64,000 nucleotides of DNA from a virus. Below the pieces are notes generated by a model. It did no database searches. It worked only from the letters and a program-made list of their open reading frames with translations, and was not told the DNA's origin. The DNA lies in the IMG/VR virus record IMGVR_UViG_3300032242_003075, positions 1-64,000 of that record. One strand, given 5' to 3'. Position numbers and translations under genes: made by a program. Below, piece by piece: positions 37,006 through 45,549 of this stretch (the stretch's first letter is position 1; the number at the start of each line of letters is the position of its first letter).

Positions 37006-38046
37006 ATGGAAGATCTATTTAACCTTAATCTAGACGATTTCTCCGGTAAATCGCAAAGCACTGCACGTAAAATTGACGAAAACATGTACAACCCCGGGCC
37101 GGACCAAGGACAAAATGGAATTTACAAATCTATAGTCCGTTTCATTCCGTGGGCACAAGACACTTCAAAAAGTCGTTACAAAAAGTACGCGGCTAAGCTA
37201 ACTAATCCTTTAACCAACGAAAGACTGTACGTTGATTGTCCTTCAACCACAGGATCATCATCGATTTTATGGTCCCTTGACCTTGAATTAAAAAGGTTAT
37301 CAACTGAGGAACCTGCAATAGTTGAAGAAATCAAAAAATACTTTAACAGGTACTACAACTACTACTCTTGCGTTTACATCAAAAAGGACCCACAATTTCC
37401 TAATTTAGAGGGACAAATCAAAGTGTACTCGTATGGATACACAATTGATAATTTAATCCAACAGGAGATCAATCCTGAATCGGAGCTTGTCGTAACTCAA
37501 AAGATAAATCCGTTCTCTCTTACTGAGGGTAAGGATTTCGTATTAGTCATTAAACGTAAGACTAAATCATGGAGAGATTTTAGCTCAAGTAAATTCATGA
37601 ACGAGGTTAGTCCACTAATCATTTCAACTCAAGGTAAAGAAATAGCTGCTTCAACCGAACCTAAGGTAATGGGATTCATCGGCGACTACCTTAAAAAGAA
37701 TTCTCCTGATATGAGCCCGTACTTCTTTAAGGAATGGACAGATCACGAATACGAAAAGGTTGCGGATTACATTAAAGCGATCATACCTTACAAACAGATC
37801 ATCGATAACCTAGTTTCAACGACCAAGGATGAACGTATGAAGAAACATTTTACTAACACTAAATCGATTTCTCGTACCGAAGCCCCAATGGGAGAAGCTA
37901 TGGAATTCTCTGCAGCTCCGACCAAAAGTTCAAGCGTTTCGGTTAGCTTAGATGATTTAGACATTGCTGAACCTAAGTCATCATCAGTTAAACCTAGCTC
38001 ACCCGCTAAGTATGCTGAGGTAGATGATCTTTTTGCAGATTTATAA
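37006..38046 (+). CDS. 32: Single-stranded DNA-binding protein, T4 gp32-like
   Basis: 346 residues (T4 gp32 has 301). The core YSCVYIKKDPQFPNLEGQIK near 114-133 matches the V-x-K-D-P-x-x-P-E-N-E-G-K-V pattern of gp32, followed by KVYSYGYTIDNLIQQE and EGKDFVLVIKRKTKSWRDF. The C-terminus is a flexible Ser/acidic tail ending EVDDLFADL, the typical partner-binding tail. In place of the T4 zinc ligands (Cys-x9-Cys-x2-Cys), the region around DCPSTTGSSSILW has only one Cys, so the zinc site appears lost. It coats ssDNA and recruits UvsX, gp41 and polymerase. The leader contains GTAAAAGA at 36973. Confidence 0.85.
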   Translation: MEDLFNLNLDDFSGKSQSTARKIDENMYNPGPDQGQNGIYKSIVRFIPWAQDTSKSRYKKYAAKLTNPLTNERLYVDCPSTTGSSSILWSLDLELKRLSTEEPAIVEEIKKYFNRYYNYYSCVYIKKDPQFPNLEGQIKVYSYGYTIDNLIQQEINPESELVVTQKINPFSLTEGKDFVLVIKRKTKSWRDFSSSKFMNEVSPLIISTQGKEIAASTEPKVMGFIGDYLKKNSPDMSPYFFKEWTDHEYEKVADYIKAIIPYKQIIDNLVSTTKDERMKKHFTNTKSISRTEAPMGEAMEFSAAPTKSSSVSVSLDDLDIAEPKSSSVKPSSPAKYAEVDDLFADL

Positions 38047-38062
38047 AAATACCTAACCTAAT

Positions 38063-38335
38063 ATGTCTGATCAAATCAACACAACTGAACCTACAGCTGA
38101 GTCTGCTCCAATAGCAACTCTACTTTCCTCAATTAGTTACTCAAATCTAACAGACTACGAGAATTTTCTAGCTAATTTAACAACCGAGCATGCAGTCCTA
38201 GTTTTAATTTCTGCAGCTAATCACAGTCAATCTAAGGGTATATTTAACCTTGACGAAGCTGAACTCATAGCTAAAGCCATTAAAAGACTTAGCTCAAAAC
38301 CGGATGACCAATCACCACAAGAACCAACCAATTAA
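38063..38335 (+). CDS. Small acidic protein of unknown function
   Basis: 90 residues, starting 17 nt after gp32. The N- and C-termini are polar and acidic (MSDQINTTEPTAES, KPDDQSPQEPTN), flanking a helical core, about 20-75 (NLTDYENFLANL, FNLDEAELIAKAIKRL). No family was recognised. Position between gp32 and the 5' exonuclease suggests an accessory role in replication. Confidence that it is a gene is good because spacing and frame fit the operon. Confidence 0.7.
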   Translation: MSDQINTTEPTAESAPIATLLSSISYSNLTDYENFLANLTTEHAVLVLISAANHSQSKGIFNLDEAELIAKAIKRLSSKPDDQSPQEPTN

Positions 38336-38345
38336 CTAAAAATAA

Positions 38346-39455
38346 ATGAACTTAATCATCGATGGAAATGCATTTTTAAATGTAGCTGTAAGTATCGTCA
38401 AAAACATTCTTCTAAATGATAAACGAGTTGGTGAAAAGTACTACGTGTCCGACATTCTAGAAGATGATAAGTTCATGTTAAAACAGGCTAGCAAAGATGC
38501 GTTCAGAAGTTTTTCAATAAATTATTTTGGAAGCATTCTTGCGCCCTTTAAGGATAATATCAGCTCAGTCTTTTTCGTATTTGACTCTAAGAGTTGGAGA
38601 AAGAAATACATTAAAGAGCATTTTGAAGCACATGGTGAAGGAGACTTTAGTTACAAGGGACAGCGTAAGTACGATGATAAAATCTATCTCTTTTTCGAGT
38701 ACTTTCAAAATGAGATACTAAACGGCATAGCTGAAGAATACGGAGTAGTCGTTAACCGAGTGCCTGGAGCTGAGGGAGACGATCTAATTGCTTACATTTG
38801 TGAAAATCTAAATGAAGACATTTGCATTTGGTCAGTTGATAAGGATCTTACTCAATTGCTAGAAAGCGATAAACGTAAGATCATCTTAATCATGCCAAAG
38901 CAGATGACCAAGTACAAAAAGATCTATACAACTGAAGATTTTGATATGACAGAAACATCAAACGTTGATCTATTTAACTTTGATATTTCAATGATCGATA
39001 ATTCCGCTGTTACTACCATCGTACATGATTTAACCCAAAAGGATTATAAGCATTTCACAGTTGATCCAACCCTTGACGTTGTGACAAAATTCTTAGCCGG
39101 TGATGATTCGGATAATATCCCAAGAATTCATCCAAAGATGACAGCTTCTAAAGTTGCTAGAGTAATCGAGCAAGTTAAGAATTCCAACGATTGGAAATCA
39201 ATACTTTCTAGAATTGACTCAGGTGATTCTAAGTTCATTGATCAATTACGTGATATAACATGTGAAATTCTAAAAATAAAGGAACCTGGTGAATCTCAAA
39301 CGATCCAGAATAACCTTAACCGCAATCGAACGCTAGTTAGACTAAATACAAAGGTTTTTCCTTCAGAAATTAGGGAATCTTTAATCGCAAACGTTGATCT
39401 AACTGTTCGAAGAAAGTTTAACTACTCTAAATTTAAAAAAAATTACAAACACTAA
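38346..39455 (+). CDS. rnh: 5'-3' exonuclease/RNase H, T4 Rnh-like (FEN family)
   Basis: 369 residues. Flap/5'-nuclease family acidic residues are visible: NLIIDGNAF (Asp6), VFFVFDSKSWRKKY (about 77-90), PGAEGDDLIAYI (about 140-151), SVDKDLTQL (about 162-170) and the helix-hairpin-helix region AGDDSDNIPRIHPKMT near 256-271. The T4 enzyme removes RNA primers from lagging-strand fragments together with gp32, which is encoded just upstream. The stop codon overlaps the groES start by one base (TAATG), so translation is probably coupled. Confidence 0.88.
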   Translation: MNLIIDGNAFLNVAVSIVKNILLNDKRVGEKYYVSDILEDDKFMLKQASKDAFRSFSINYFGSILAPFKDNISSVFFVFDSKSWRKKYIKEHFEAHGEGDFSYKGQRKYDDKIYLFFEYFQNEILNGIAEEYGVVVNRVPGAEGDDLIAYICENLNEDICIWSVDKDLTQLLESDKRKIILIMPKQMTKYKKIYTTEDFDMTETSNVDLFNFDISMIDNSAVTTIVHDLTQKDYKHFTVDPTLDVVTKFLAGDDSDNIPRIHPKMTASKVARVIEQVKNSNDWKSILSRIDSGDSKFIDQLRDITCEILKIKEPGESQTIQNNLNRNRTLVRLNTKVFPSEIRESLIANVDLTVRRKFNYSKFKKNYKH

Positions 39456-39787
39456 TGAGCACCGAAATACAAACCGGCTTTTTGCCACTATTCGAAAGAG
39501 TCCTAGTTCTACCGGATTCAGTTGAGACTAAAACTGAGACAGGAATCATTTTGCCGCCTGAGGCTCGAAAGAGACCTAACACCGGGACCGTAATTTCACT
39601 AGGTCATTTGGTTGCAACTAATTCAGGTTGCCCAGTAAAGGAAGGCAATCGCGTCCTCTATCAAAGATACTCCGGACTGGACGTTAAATGGGACAATAAA
39701 GATTATCATTTAATAATGGCTAACGATCTATTAGCAATTATTGATAAGGATCAAGAAACAACACTTGAGCTAAAGGAAAATGTTTAA
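39455..39787 (+). CDS. groES: GroES-type co-chaperonin
   Basis: 110 residues. FLPLFERVLVLPDSVETKT (9-27) and TGIILPPEARKRPNTGTVIS (30-49) match the GroES fold: start of strand 1, the mobile loop and its G-I-I-L-P motif. VKEGNRVLYQRYSG and the ending NDLLAIID match the GroES barrel. It would cap the phage GroEL encoded 11.6 kb upstream, or the host one, in folding capsid protein, as T4 gp31 does. The start overlaps the rnh stop by one base, and its end overlaps the HAD gene by 8 bases. Confidence 0.9.
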   Translation: MSTEIQTGFLPLFERVLVLPDSVETKTETGIILPPEARKRPNTGTVISLGHLVATNSGCPVKEGNRVLYQRYSGLDVKWDNKDYHLIMANDLLAIIDKDQETTLELKENV

Positions 39788-40385
39788 AAAGTTCGATCAG
39801 TTTCTTCTTGAAAGAAGGGGCGGAGATTTTAGAATATTTTGCGATCTAGACGGAGTCTTGGTCGATTTCATAAGAGGTTTTAAGGAAATCCCAGCCAATT
39901 CTAAGAGTCAATCACCCGCTGATTACGAAAAGGCTCACGGTAAGGGCTCAATATGGCCAATGATAAATGCTCTTGGAGAAAGCTTTTGGGCTAACCTTGA
40001 CTGGACTGAGGATGGCCGTGAATTATGGGACTATTTGAAACAATACGATCCGATAATTCTATCGTCACCAAGTAGGCATCCTGGATGTTTAACTGGTAAA
40101 GCTAAGTGGGTTCACCGTAATCTAGGAATTGATCAGGACCCTGTGCTTAATCCAACCGATTTCACTAAGGATACTAGACTAATTCTATCTAATCATAAAC
40201 ACGATTACGTTGAACCTTGTAAAAACCTGTTGGGTAAACAACCTATCCTAATAGACGATTTTGATAAGAAATTGAAGATGTGGACAGATTCAGGTGGAAT
40301 CGGCGTCCTACATAACGATTCAACTGACACAATTAGGGTAGTTGAGGATATTATGAGAGAGTCCAAGAGACCTGATTTCAATTAA
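39780..40385 (+). CDS. HAD-family 5'(3')-nucleotidase-like phosphatase with CTS-like N-terminus
   Basis: 201 residues. HAD motif I is CDLDGVLVDF (about 21-30, two catalytic Asp), motif II is IILSSPSRHP (about 92-101), and motif IV is ILIDDFDKKL (about 160-169). This matches the NT5C-type deoxyribonucleotidase branch, which dephosphorylates (deoxy)nucleoside monophosphates. The first 13 residues, MFKKFDQFLLERR, precede the HAD fold and resemble a T4 capsid-targeting peptide (F-x-x-F-L-x-E), so the enzyme might be packaged. The start overlaps the end of groES by 8 bases. A bidirectional terminator follows. Confidence 0.8.
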   Translation: MFKKFDQFLLERRGGDFRIFCDLDGVLVDFIRGFKEIPANSKSQSPADYEKAHGKGSIWPMINALGESFWANLDWTEDGRELWDYLKQYDPIILSSPSRHPGCLTGKAKWVHRNLGIDQDPVLNPTDFTKDTRLILSNHKHDYVEPCKNLLGKQPILIDDFDKKLKMWTDSGGIGVLHNDSTDTIRVVEDIMRESKRPDFN

Positions 40386-40432
40386 AAAAAAGGTTCTCGG
40401 ACCTAAACTAAGTGGTAGCCTTTAAAACTGGC

Positions 40433-40462
40433 AAAAAAAAGGACTCTATAGAGTCCTTTTTT
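40433..40462. terminator. Bidirectional intrinsic terminator
   Basis: AAAAAAAA-ggactc-tata-gagtcc-TTTTTT serves both the plus-strand HAD gene (ends 40385) and the minus-strand sheath gene (ends 40484), which converge here. Confidence 0.9.
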
Positions 40463-40483
40463 GTTTTAATATGTCCATTATAA

Positions 40484-43400
40484 TTAGAACGATGGTGTAA
40501 AACCTGTTGATTGAGACGAAAGTTGACCGTTTGCTCTTGTGATTGTGATACGGTTGATGAACTTTTGAATTCCTCTTGGGAAGTTAACAATTATATCAAC
40601 CACACCAGCATTATTTTCAAGAACAGTTACTCCGTTATTTGAATCGTCAAATACAATATCGAACGTTGTGATACCGTTAGCATCTTGAACTGCAGTTAAG
40701 TAATTCTTGATAAGAGTCTTAACTCTTAACCTAGTGGTAGGATCGTTAAACTCAAAAAGATAGTTTAATAAGATTCGTTCAACGTCCCTTTCGATTGTAA
40801 CCAGGGCTTCTCTAACGTGAATGTTGTTAAGGGCTGACTTAACCGTTTGATAACCTGTGTTGTTTGAGAATATCATAACTCCAAAACCTCTACGCCTAAC
40901 GATTAAGTTAAAACCTGCAGGTTCCAAGAAATCTCTATCATCATTGGTTAAATCATATTCAACACCAGTAATTTCAGGTTCGGTGATAATTCCCCTTTTA
41001 CCTGCAACAATTGAGAAAGTATTTCCATTTGAGTACTTTTTCATGTACGTATTAGCAACATAAGTGGCTGGCGGAATTGACTTGTTTTTTCCGTTTTCAT
41101 AAATGATTAAGTTTGGCATGAAGTATCCAGCATAGGTTGAAATCGGAATTCCATTCTTATCTCCGCTAGCGAATCCGAAAGTAAAGCTTGGATTTGAAAG
41201 CAAGTTACCTCCGGTTGAAATGTATTCAGTTGACACCAAGTTAGTATTAATATCAATGAATCCTGGGTCGCTTGACCTTTCGTACTGGGCAAATGATGGA
41301 GAGTTTAGAATGGCAAAGGCTTTTCCATGATCCGCCGCTAGTTGCACTAAGTACTGCTTAGACGCGTGTGATATTTGACCCTCATACGAATCAATTATGT
41401 ATCTGAAATCTAATGTTTCGTTATCCGCTACTGTTGCTGCAATGTTCGTATTATCGTACATGTAGCTTAGAATATCGTCCTGTCTTTGAGACGTTCCGTT
41501 AGGGTACATTGCAGTTTCATCAACGATCATAGCTGGAACGTAAAATCCGTGCAAGTTAGTCACGAAATTCTTAATTCCTTTGTAGCACGTTAGCTTACTG
41601 TCAGTAAGATCAATTCCTCTAATGTTTGAATCCGTGTAACCGTCAACCTTGATCGTATATTGTAAAGTTGTTGCAGGTAAACTGTCCGGACCAATTGATG
41701 GAACTGATACTTTCACAGCAGAAATTGATTTAATCTTTAAGAACCTCTCTCTAATTACCGGATCACCATTAAGGTCAGTCGTTATTTTAGCTTTAACGTA
41801 TTGACCGGTTTTAAAGAAGTTATCAATATCGGCTCTGCTGTCTGAGTTATAAGTGAAACCTGGATTAGGTCTTTCCTTTTTAGCTGGATTACCGTATAGC
41901 GTTGGATCCAGCGTAACCACTAATTGGTTTGGCGAGGAATATTTAAAGTTGTAAGGTGAGCTAGTTATGAATCTAGTAGAATCAGTTAAATCGAATTCAT
42001 ACTTAAAAAGATTTTCAGTTGCTTGAATGATGTGTAAATAGTGGAATCCACCATCTGTTGTGTAGTAAGCGTCTGCTTGGTTAGTGAATGTTGCATCGCT
42101 ATAGACAAAGAATTCAATGTACTTAATTTGACCAGTAGACTGAATATTCACTACTCCATTAGTCGATATGTACTTATTGACTTGAGCAGAAGAGACTGGA
42201 TCAATCCAATTAATCTTGTCTCCAGTTTTTACGAAACCTGAGGCCCATGCCGAGTACAACTTACTTCCGTATGTTGCAACAATGTACTTATTACCTCCAC
42301 CGTTAACAATGTAGGTCTCACCATTAGCGTATGTTGAACTATAACTAGTAGAAGTTAGCTTAAAGTAATAATCAGAAGCAATGGGCTTTCTGTGACTTAA
42401 TACGTCAATTAGAGCGACCGCGTTCTGTAGTGAAGTACCATCATCAACTCCATAAGTAGCTAAGTCCATTTCATCAACTCCATAACCTACTAGATCAAGT
42501 CGTTGTTCTGATACTGGCTCAGTCGATGTACCGCTTGCGAATGTTGCATTAGTTAAGTCAATCATGTCGATCTTTTTATGATCTAATGATAAGAAAAGAC
42601 CACTTTGACTAAATGATCTATTGAATAAAGTATCGATTGATGCAACAGCTCCAGTTAAATCCGTGAAGTCTGGTATAATCGATCCGATTGTTCGGTTAAC
42701 CAAAGTTACTTCTCTCAGAGACGTAAAATTAGTTAATTGACCTAATTTTAAGCCGGTCTCGTCAAAATACTGGCGATATACTGGATCTTTTGCTAATCTT
42801 CTGTAATCTGTCCAATTTCCTTCAACTGCAATGACCTCAATGAAATAGTCGGCCATGTAGTCATCCGGGTGTAAGTATTCCGGTATTTCAACCTTTTCTC
42901 CAAGTAACTTGTAGTAATCCTTAACCGTAATGTCATAACCGTTTGTGTCAGCGATTCTTGCCCATACCGTAACTTGTTTCTTTGATAAGTTAACTAAACT
43001 AATCAATTTATTTGAATCACGAGTTACTGTTCCGGAAGCCGGAAACGTATCTCCAAGTTTAAGATTTTTGTACTTACTTAATTGATCAGCATCAGCAAAC
43101 CATAACTTTTGAGTGTTATAAAAGTGAGAAATGCTATCGTGGTAAGCAGAAGAGGTCCAAGTAGCATTATTTGACGCTGATTCTGTGTTAAACGTTGTGA
43201 AGTATGCAATGTCAGTATCTGTCACCGGCAAGATATTCAGTGCGTATACTGGGCCTTGTCTTAGAGCTACATCAATCGTTCTGTGAAAGTAGCTTCCGTT
43301 CTTTTCAAGCTTAGTATCAATTTCTCCATACACCGCTGATAAGGCCTTAGTATCATTGATGACCACGACTGAGTTAATTGGTCCTTTTTTGCTAGAGCCA

Positions 43401-43510
43401 ATTACCAACCGACCAGTTGAGTTAGGGAGGCTAAGGTTTATGCTCTCATCTATTTCAACTGTGTAGACACCGCTTGACTTGTATCTATTCAGATTTAATT
43501 TTTCTGCCAT
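40484..43510 (-). CDS. 18: Tail sheath protein, T4 gp18-like
   Basis: 1008 residues, longer than T4 gp18 (659), with extra inserted beta-rich domains in the middle. The N-terminus shows the sheath pattern: NRYKSSGVYTVEIDES (8-23), GRLVIGSSKKGPINSVVVIN (33-52) and ALRQGPVYALNIL (about 82-94). The C-terminal 150 residues hold the conserved sheath domain, with RRRGFGVMIFSNNTGY, NIHVREALVTIERDVERILL and the final FPRGIQKFINRITITRANGQ. It forms the contractile outer tube around gp19. Two ATAAATAA boxes lie upstream (43533-43544 and 43597-43604). The large size suggests surface-exposed domains on the tail. Confidence 0.9.
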   Translation of the reverse strand: MAEKLNLNRYKSSGVYTVEIDESINLSLPNSTGRLVIGSSKKGPINSVVVINDTKALSAVYGEIDTKLEKNGSYFHRTIDVALRQGPVYALNILPVTDTDIAYFTTFNTESASNNATWTSSAYHDSISHFYNTQKLWFADADQLSKYKNLKLGDTFPASGTVTRDSNKLISLVNLSKKQVTVWARIADTNGYDITVKDYYKLLGEKVEIPEYLHPDDYMADYFIEVIAVEGNWTDYRRLAKDPVYRQYFDETGLKLGQLTNFTSLREVTLVNRTIGSIIPDFTDLTGAVASIDTLFNRSFSQSGLFLSLDHKKIDMIDLTNATFASGTSTEPVSEQRLDLVGYGVDEMDLATYGVDDGTSLQNAVALIDVLSHRKPIASDYYFKLTSTSYSSTYANGETYIVNGGGNKYIVATYGSKLYSAWASGFVKTGDKINWIDPVSSAQVNKYISTNGVVNIQSTGQIKYIEFFVYSDATFTNQADAYYTTDGGFHYLHIIQATENLFKYEFDLTDSTRFITSSPYNFKYSSPNQLVVTLDPTLYGNPAKKERPNPGFTYNSDSRADIDNFFKTGQYVKAKITTDLNGDPVIRERFLKIKSISAVKVSVPSIGPDSLPATTLQYTIKVDGYTDSNIRGIDLTDSKLTCYKGIKNFVTNLHGFYVPAMIVDETAMYPNGTSQRQDDILSYMYDNTNIAATVADNETLDFRYIIDSYEGQISHASKQYLVQLAADHGKAFAILNSPSFAQYERSSDPGFIDINTNLVSTEYISTGGNLLSNPSFTFGFASGDKNGIPISTYAGYFMPNLIIYENGKNKSIPPATYVANTYMKKYSNGNTFSIVAGKRGIITEPEITGVEYDLTNDDRDFLEPAGFNLIVRRRGFGVMIFSNNTGYQTVKSALNNIHVREALVTIERDVERILLNYLFEFNDPTTRLRVKTLIKNYLTAVQDANGITTFDIVFDDSNNGVTVLENNAGVVDIIVNFPRGIQKFINRITITRANGQLSSQSTGFTPSF

Positions 43511-43532
43511 CGAGTTTGCTTATTATTTTGAG

Positions 43533-43544
43533 TTATTTATTTAT
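43533..43544 (-). promoter_or_regulatory. Late-promoter-like box (overlapping ATAAATAAATAA)
   Basis: The minus strand reads TTGATAAATAAATAACTC, 23 nt before the sheath ATG at 43510. Confidence 0.55.
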
Positions 43545-43596
43545 CAACTTAGCTCCAAAAAAGTGATTTTTGTATATGCTAAGTTAACCGTTAATG

Positions 43597-43604
43597 TTAT
43601 TTAT
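43597..43604 (-). promoter_or_regulatory. Second late-promoter-like box ATAAATAA
   Basis: The minus strand reads GCTAATAAATAACATTAAC, 87 nt before the sheath ATG. A second start point for the highly expressed sheath gene is possible. Confidence 0.4.
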
Positions 43605-43685
43605 TAGCACGAGACTCCTTAACTTAAACCCTTTTCTATTTTCCAGGTAAAAGAATGAGACTACTCATATAACATAAGCAACTTA

Positions 43686-44123
43686 ATGAAAATTTCAAGA
43701 ATCAGGGACGTTAAGATCCCAACTAGAGGAACTGAAAGATCAGCCGGCATAGATTTCTACGTGCCTAATGATTACCCAACCACAATAATCGCTCCAGGTA
43801 AATCAGTTTTAATTCCGACTGGCATCAAGGCCCAAATCCCTTCTGGGTACATGTTAACCGCCTTTAATAAGTCAGGCGTTGCTTTAAAACAGTGCCTAAT
43901 AAAGGGAGCGGAAGTATGTGATGAAGATTATCAGGGAGAAATTCACATACACGTCATTAACGTGGGTCAAGGTCACCAAACCATAACTCCTGGCCAAAAG
44001 TTAATTCAATTCATCCTAGTTCCGGTCTTTTACGATACTGTGGAGGAAGTTGACATCTCTGATCTATACCCTGAGGTTAGCGAGCGTGGAGAGGGCGGAT
44101 TCGGTTCAACTGGCACCAACTAA
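43686..44123 (+). CDS. dut: dUTPase (trimeric Dut family)
   Basis: 145 residues, a normal length. The five dUTPase motifs are visible: SAGIDFYVP (19-27), FNKSGVALK in place of the usual P/G-R-S-G-x-A, the uracil/catalytic loop EVCDEDYQGEIHIHVIN (about 77-93), GQKLIQFILVPV, and the C-terminal RGEGGFGSTG Gly-rich arm. It hydrolyses dUTP to dUMP, which keeps uracil out of DNA and feeds thymidylate synthesis. It leads the plus-strand replication block that runs to 57074. GTAAAAGA lies 31 nt before the start, as also seen before gp32 and the TS-fold gene. Confidence 0.9.
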   Translation: MKISRIRDVKIPTRGTERSAGIDFYVPNDYPTTIIAPGKSVLIPTGIKAQIPSGYMLTAFNKSGVALKQCLIKGAEVCDEDYQGEIHIHVINVGQGHQTITPGQKLIQFILVPVFYDTVEEVDISDLYPEVSERGEGGFGSTGTN

Positions 44124-44147
44124 TAATAACTCACATAGAACAAATAC

Positions 44148-45530
44148 ATGATAGTAAGCACAGAATTTCATACTGAGGATTCCTCATTGCTTATTTCCTA
44201 TTATAATGCAGAAGGACTTTTAGAATTGATTAAGAAACCAATTCTACCTCATGATCTCTTTAACTGGACATTAACTCCAAATCCAAGCGAGTTTAGGAAC
44301 TGGGATGATAGGTTTCTTAAAAAGACCCAAGGCAAATGGTTAAGCCGATTCAGGCTTGAGGAACTGACTCAGACTAGACTTAGCGAGTCTGAATTAGCCG
44401 CAATCTACTCGGATTACAGCCCTAAGAAGTACTACCTGGATATTGAGATTCAATTAACATCAAATGAGTTTCCGGATCCGGCAAAAGCAGCAATGCCCGT
44501 TAATTTAATAACCTTTGTGAACGAGGAAAACATTTGCTTCATACTATCGACCATGAAGCATCTAGAAAAGCCAGCAATTGAACAGATGCAATCAGAGGTG
44601 AACGATTACTTTAAATCGCATAACCAGAATTTCACTCTTAAGTACCTATTTTTTGAACAGGAGGAAGAGCTATTAAAGATGTTCTTTCATAAGGCTCTAC
44701 CTAAAATTCCTTTATTAACAGGTTGGAACGTTATTGGGTTTGACTGGGTTTACCTAATTAATCGATGCAAGAATTTAGGTATCGACCCGATGGAAACCAT
44801 GCCTTCCAAAACTTTGATCGGTAAAAGTAAAATGCCAACTCACTTAGGCCTACTTGACTACATGGAAGTTTTCATGAACACTAAACCTTACAAAGTCGTT
44901 GAGAATTATAAGTTAGACTACATTGCTAACCTGGTTCTTGGAACCACCAAACTTCATAGCGAGTATGCTACAATGATCGAGGCTCAACAAGATATTGAAA
45001 ATTTCATCAAGTATAACATAATAGATACGGTTCTGGTTAAATTGATTGAGGATAAGCTTGGCTTGCTTGACGTTGCGTTTGCAATCTCTAAATTTGCAAA
45101 GGTTGACGTGTCCAAGGTGTTTAGCGCCGTGTACATCACCGAGACATTAATGTGTCGTGAATTCTTAGAAAGGGGTCGATACATGGCAAATGATCGTCGA
45201 GACGTTCAGGAGGAGGCTACCTATGTAGGAGCATACGTTGCAAAACCTGTGCCGGGTTACTACAAGTACGTATCTTGCTTTGACTTTGCTTCGATGTACC
45301 CAAACATCCAAATACAGTTTAACATTTCACCGGATGCATACTTAGGTAAAATTCAAGAAGGTCAGACCATTCAAGATGATCAAATCTTAACAAAGAACAA
45401 TACAGTATTTTCTAAAAAGACCGATTCGGCTGCTAGAACGATCTTAACTAGGCTGTATAACGGTCGTGTTGATACTAAGGCCGAGATGAAAAAATTAGAA
45501 GAACAACTGACTGGTGCTAAAGTTGCTTAA
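44148..45530 (+). CDS. 43: DNA polymerase, N-terminal half (T4 gp43A-like, split gene)
   Basis: 460 residues, about half of T4 gp43 (898). Family B proofreading motifs are complete: Exo I YYLDIEIQ (Asp98, Glu100), Exo II GWNVIGFDWVYLINR (Asn196, Asp201), Exo III YNIIDTVLV (Tyr290, Asp294). Polymerase motif A is present as SCFDFASMYPNIQIQFNISP near 376-395. The protein ends soon after RTILTRLYNGRVDTKAEMKK, a fingers-domain helix. Motif B (K-x-x-x-N-S-x-Y-G) and motif C (D-T-D-S) are absent from it and from the rest of the window. The second half must lie elsewhere, as in Aeromonas T4-like phages with 43A/43B. No intein signature is at the break. Confidence 0.88.
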   Translation: MIVSTEFHTEDSSLLISYYNAEGLLELIKKPILPHDLFNWTLTPNPSEFRNWDDRFLKKTQGKWLSRFRLEELTQTRLSESELAAIYSDYSPKKYYLDIEIQLTSNEFPDPAKAAMPVNLITFVNEENICFILSTMKHLEKPAIEQMQSEVNDYFKSHNQNFTLKYLFFEQEEELLKMFFHKALPKIPLLTGWNVIGFDWVYLINRCKNLGIDPMETMPSKTLIGKSKMPTHLGLLDYMEVFMNTKPYKVVENYKLDYIANLVLGTTKLHSEYATMIEAQQDIENFIKYNIIDTVLVKLIEDKLGLLDVAFAISKFAKVDVSKVFSAVYITETLMCREFLERGRYMANDRRDVQEEATYVGAYVAKPVPGYYKYVSCFDFASMYPNIQIQFNISPDAYLGKIQEGQTIQDDQILTKNNTVFSKKTDSAARTILTRLYNGRVDTKAEMKKLEEQLTGAKVA

Positions 45531-45549
45531 AAAAATAAAAAACTCAATT

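Noticed and set aside
45514-45549. GTG start extending the gene after gp43 by 12 residues
   Set aside because: The extension MLKLLKKIKNSI overlaps the gp43 end and looks like translated A-rich leader; ATG 45550 has the usual start context.
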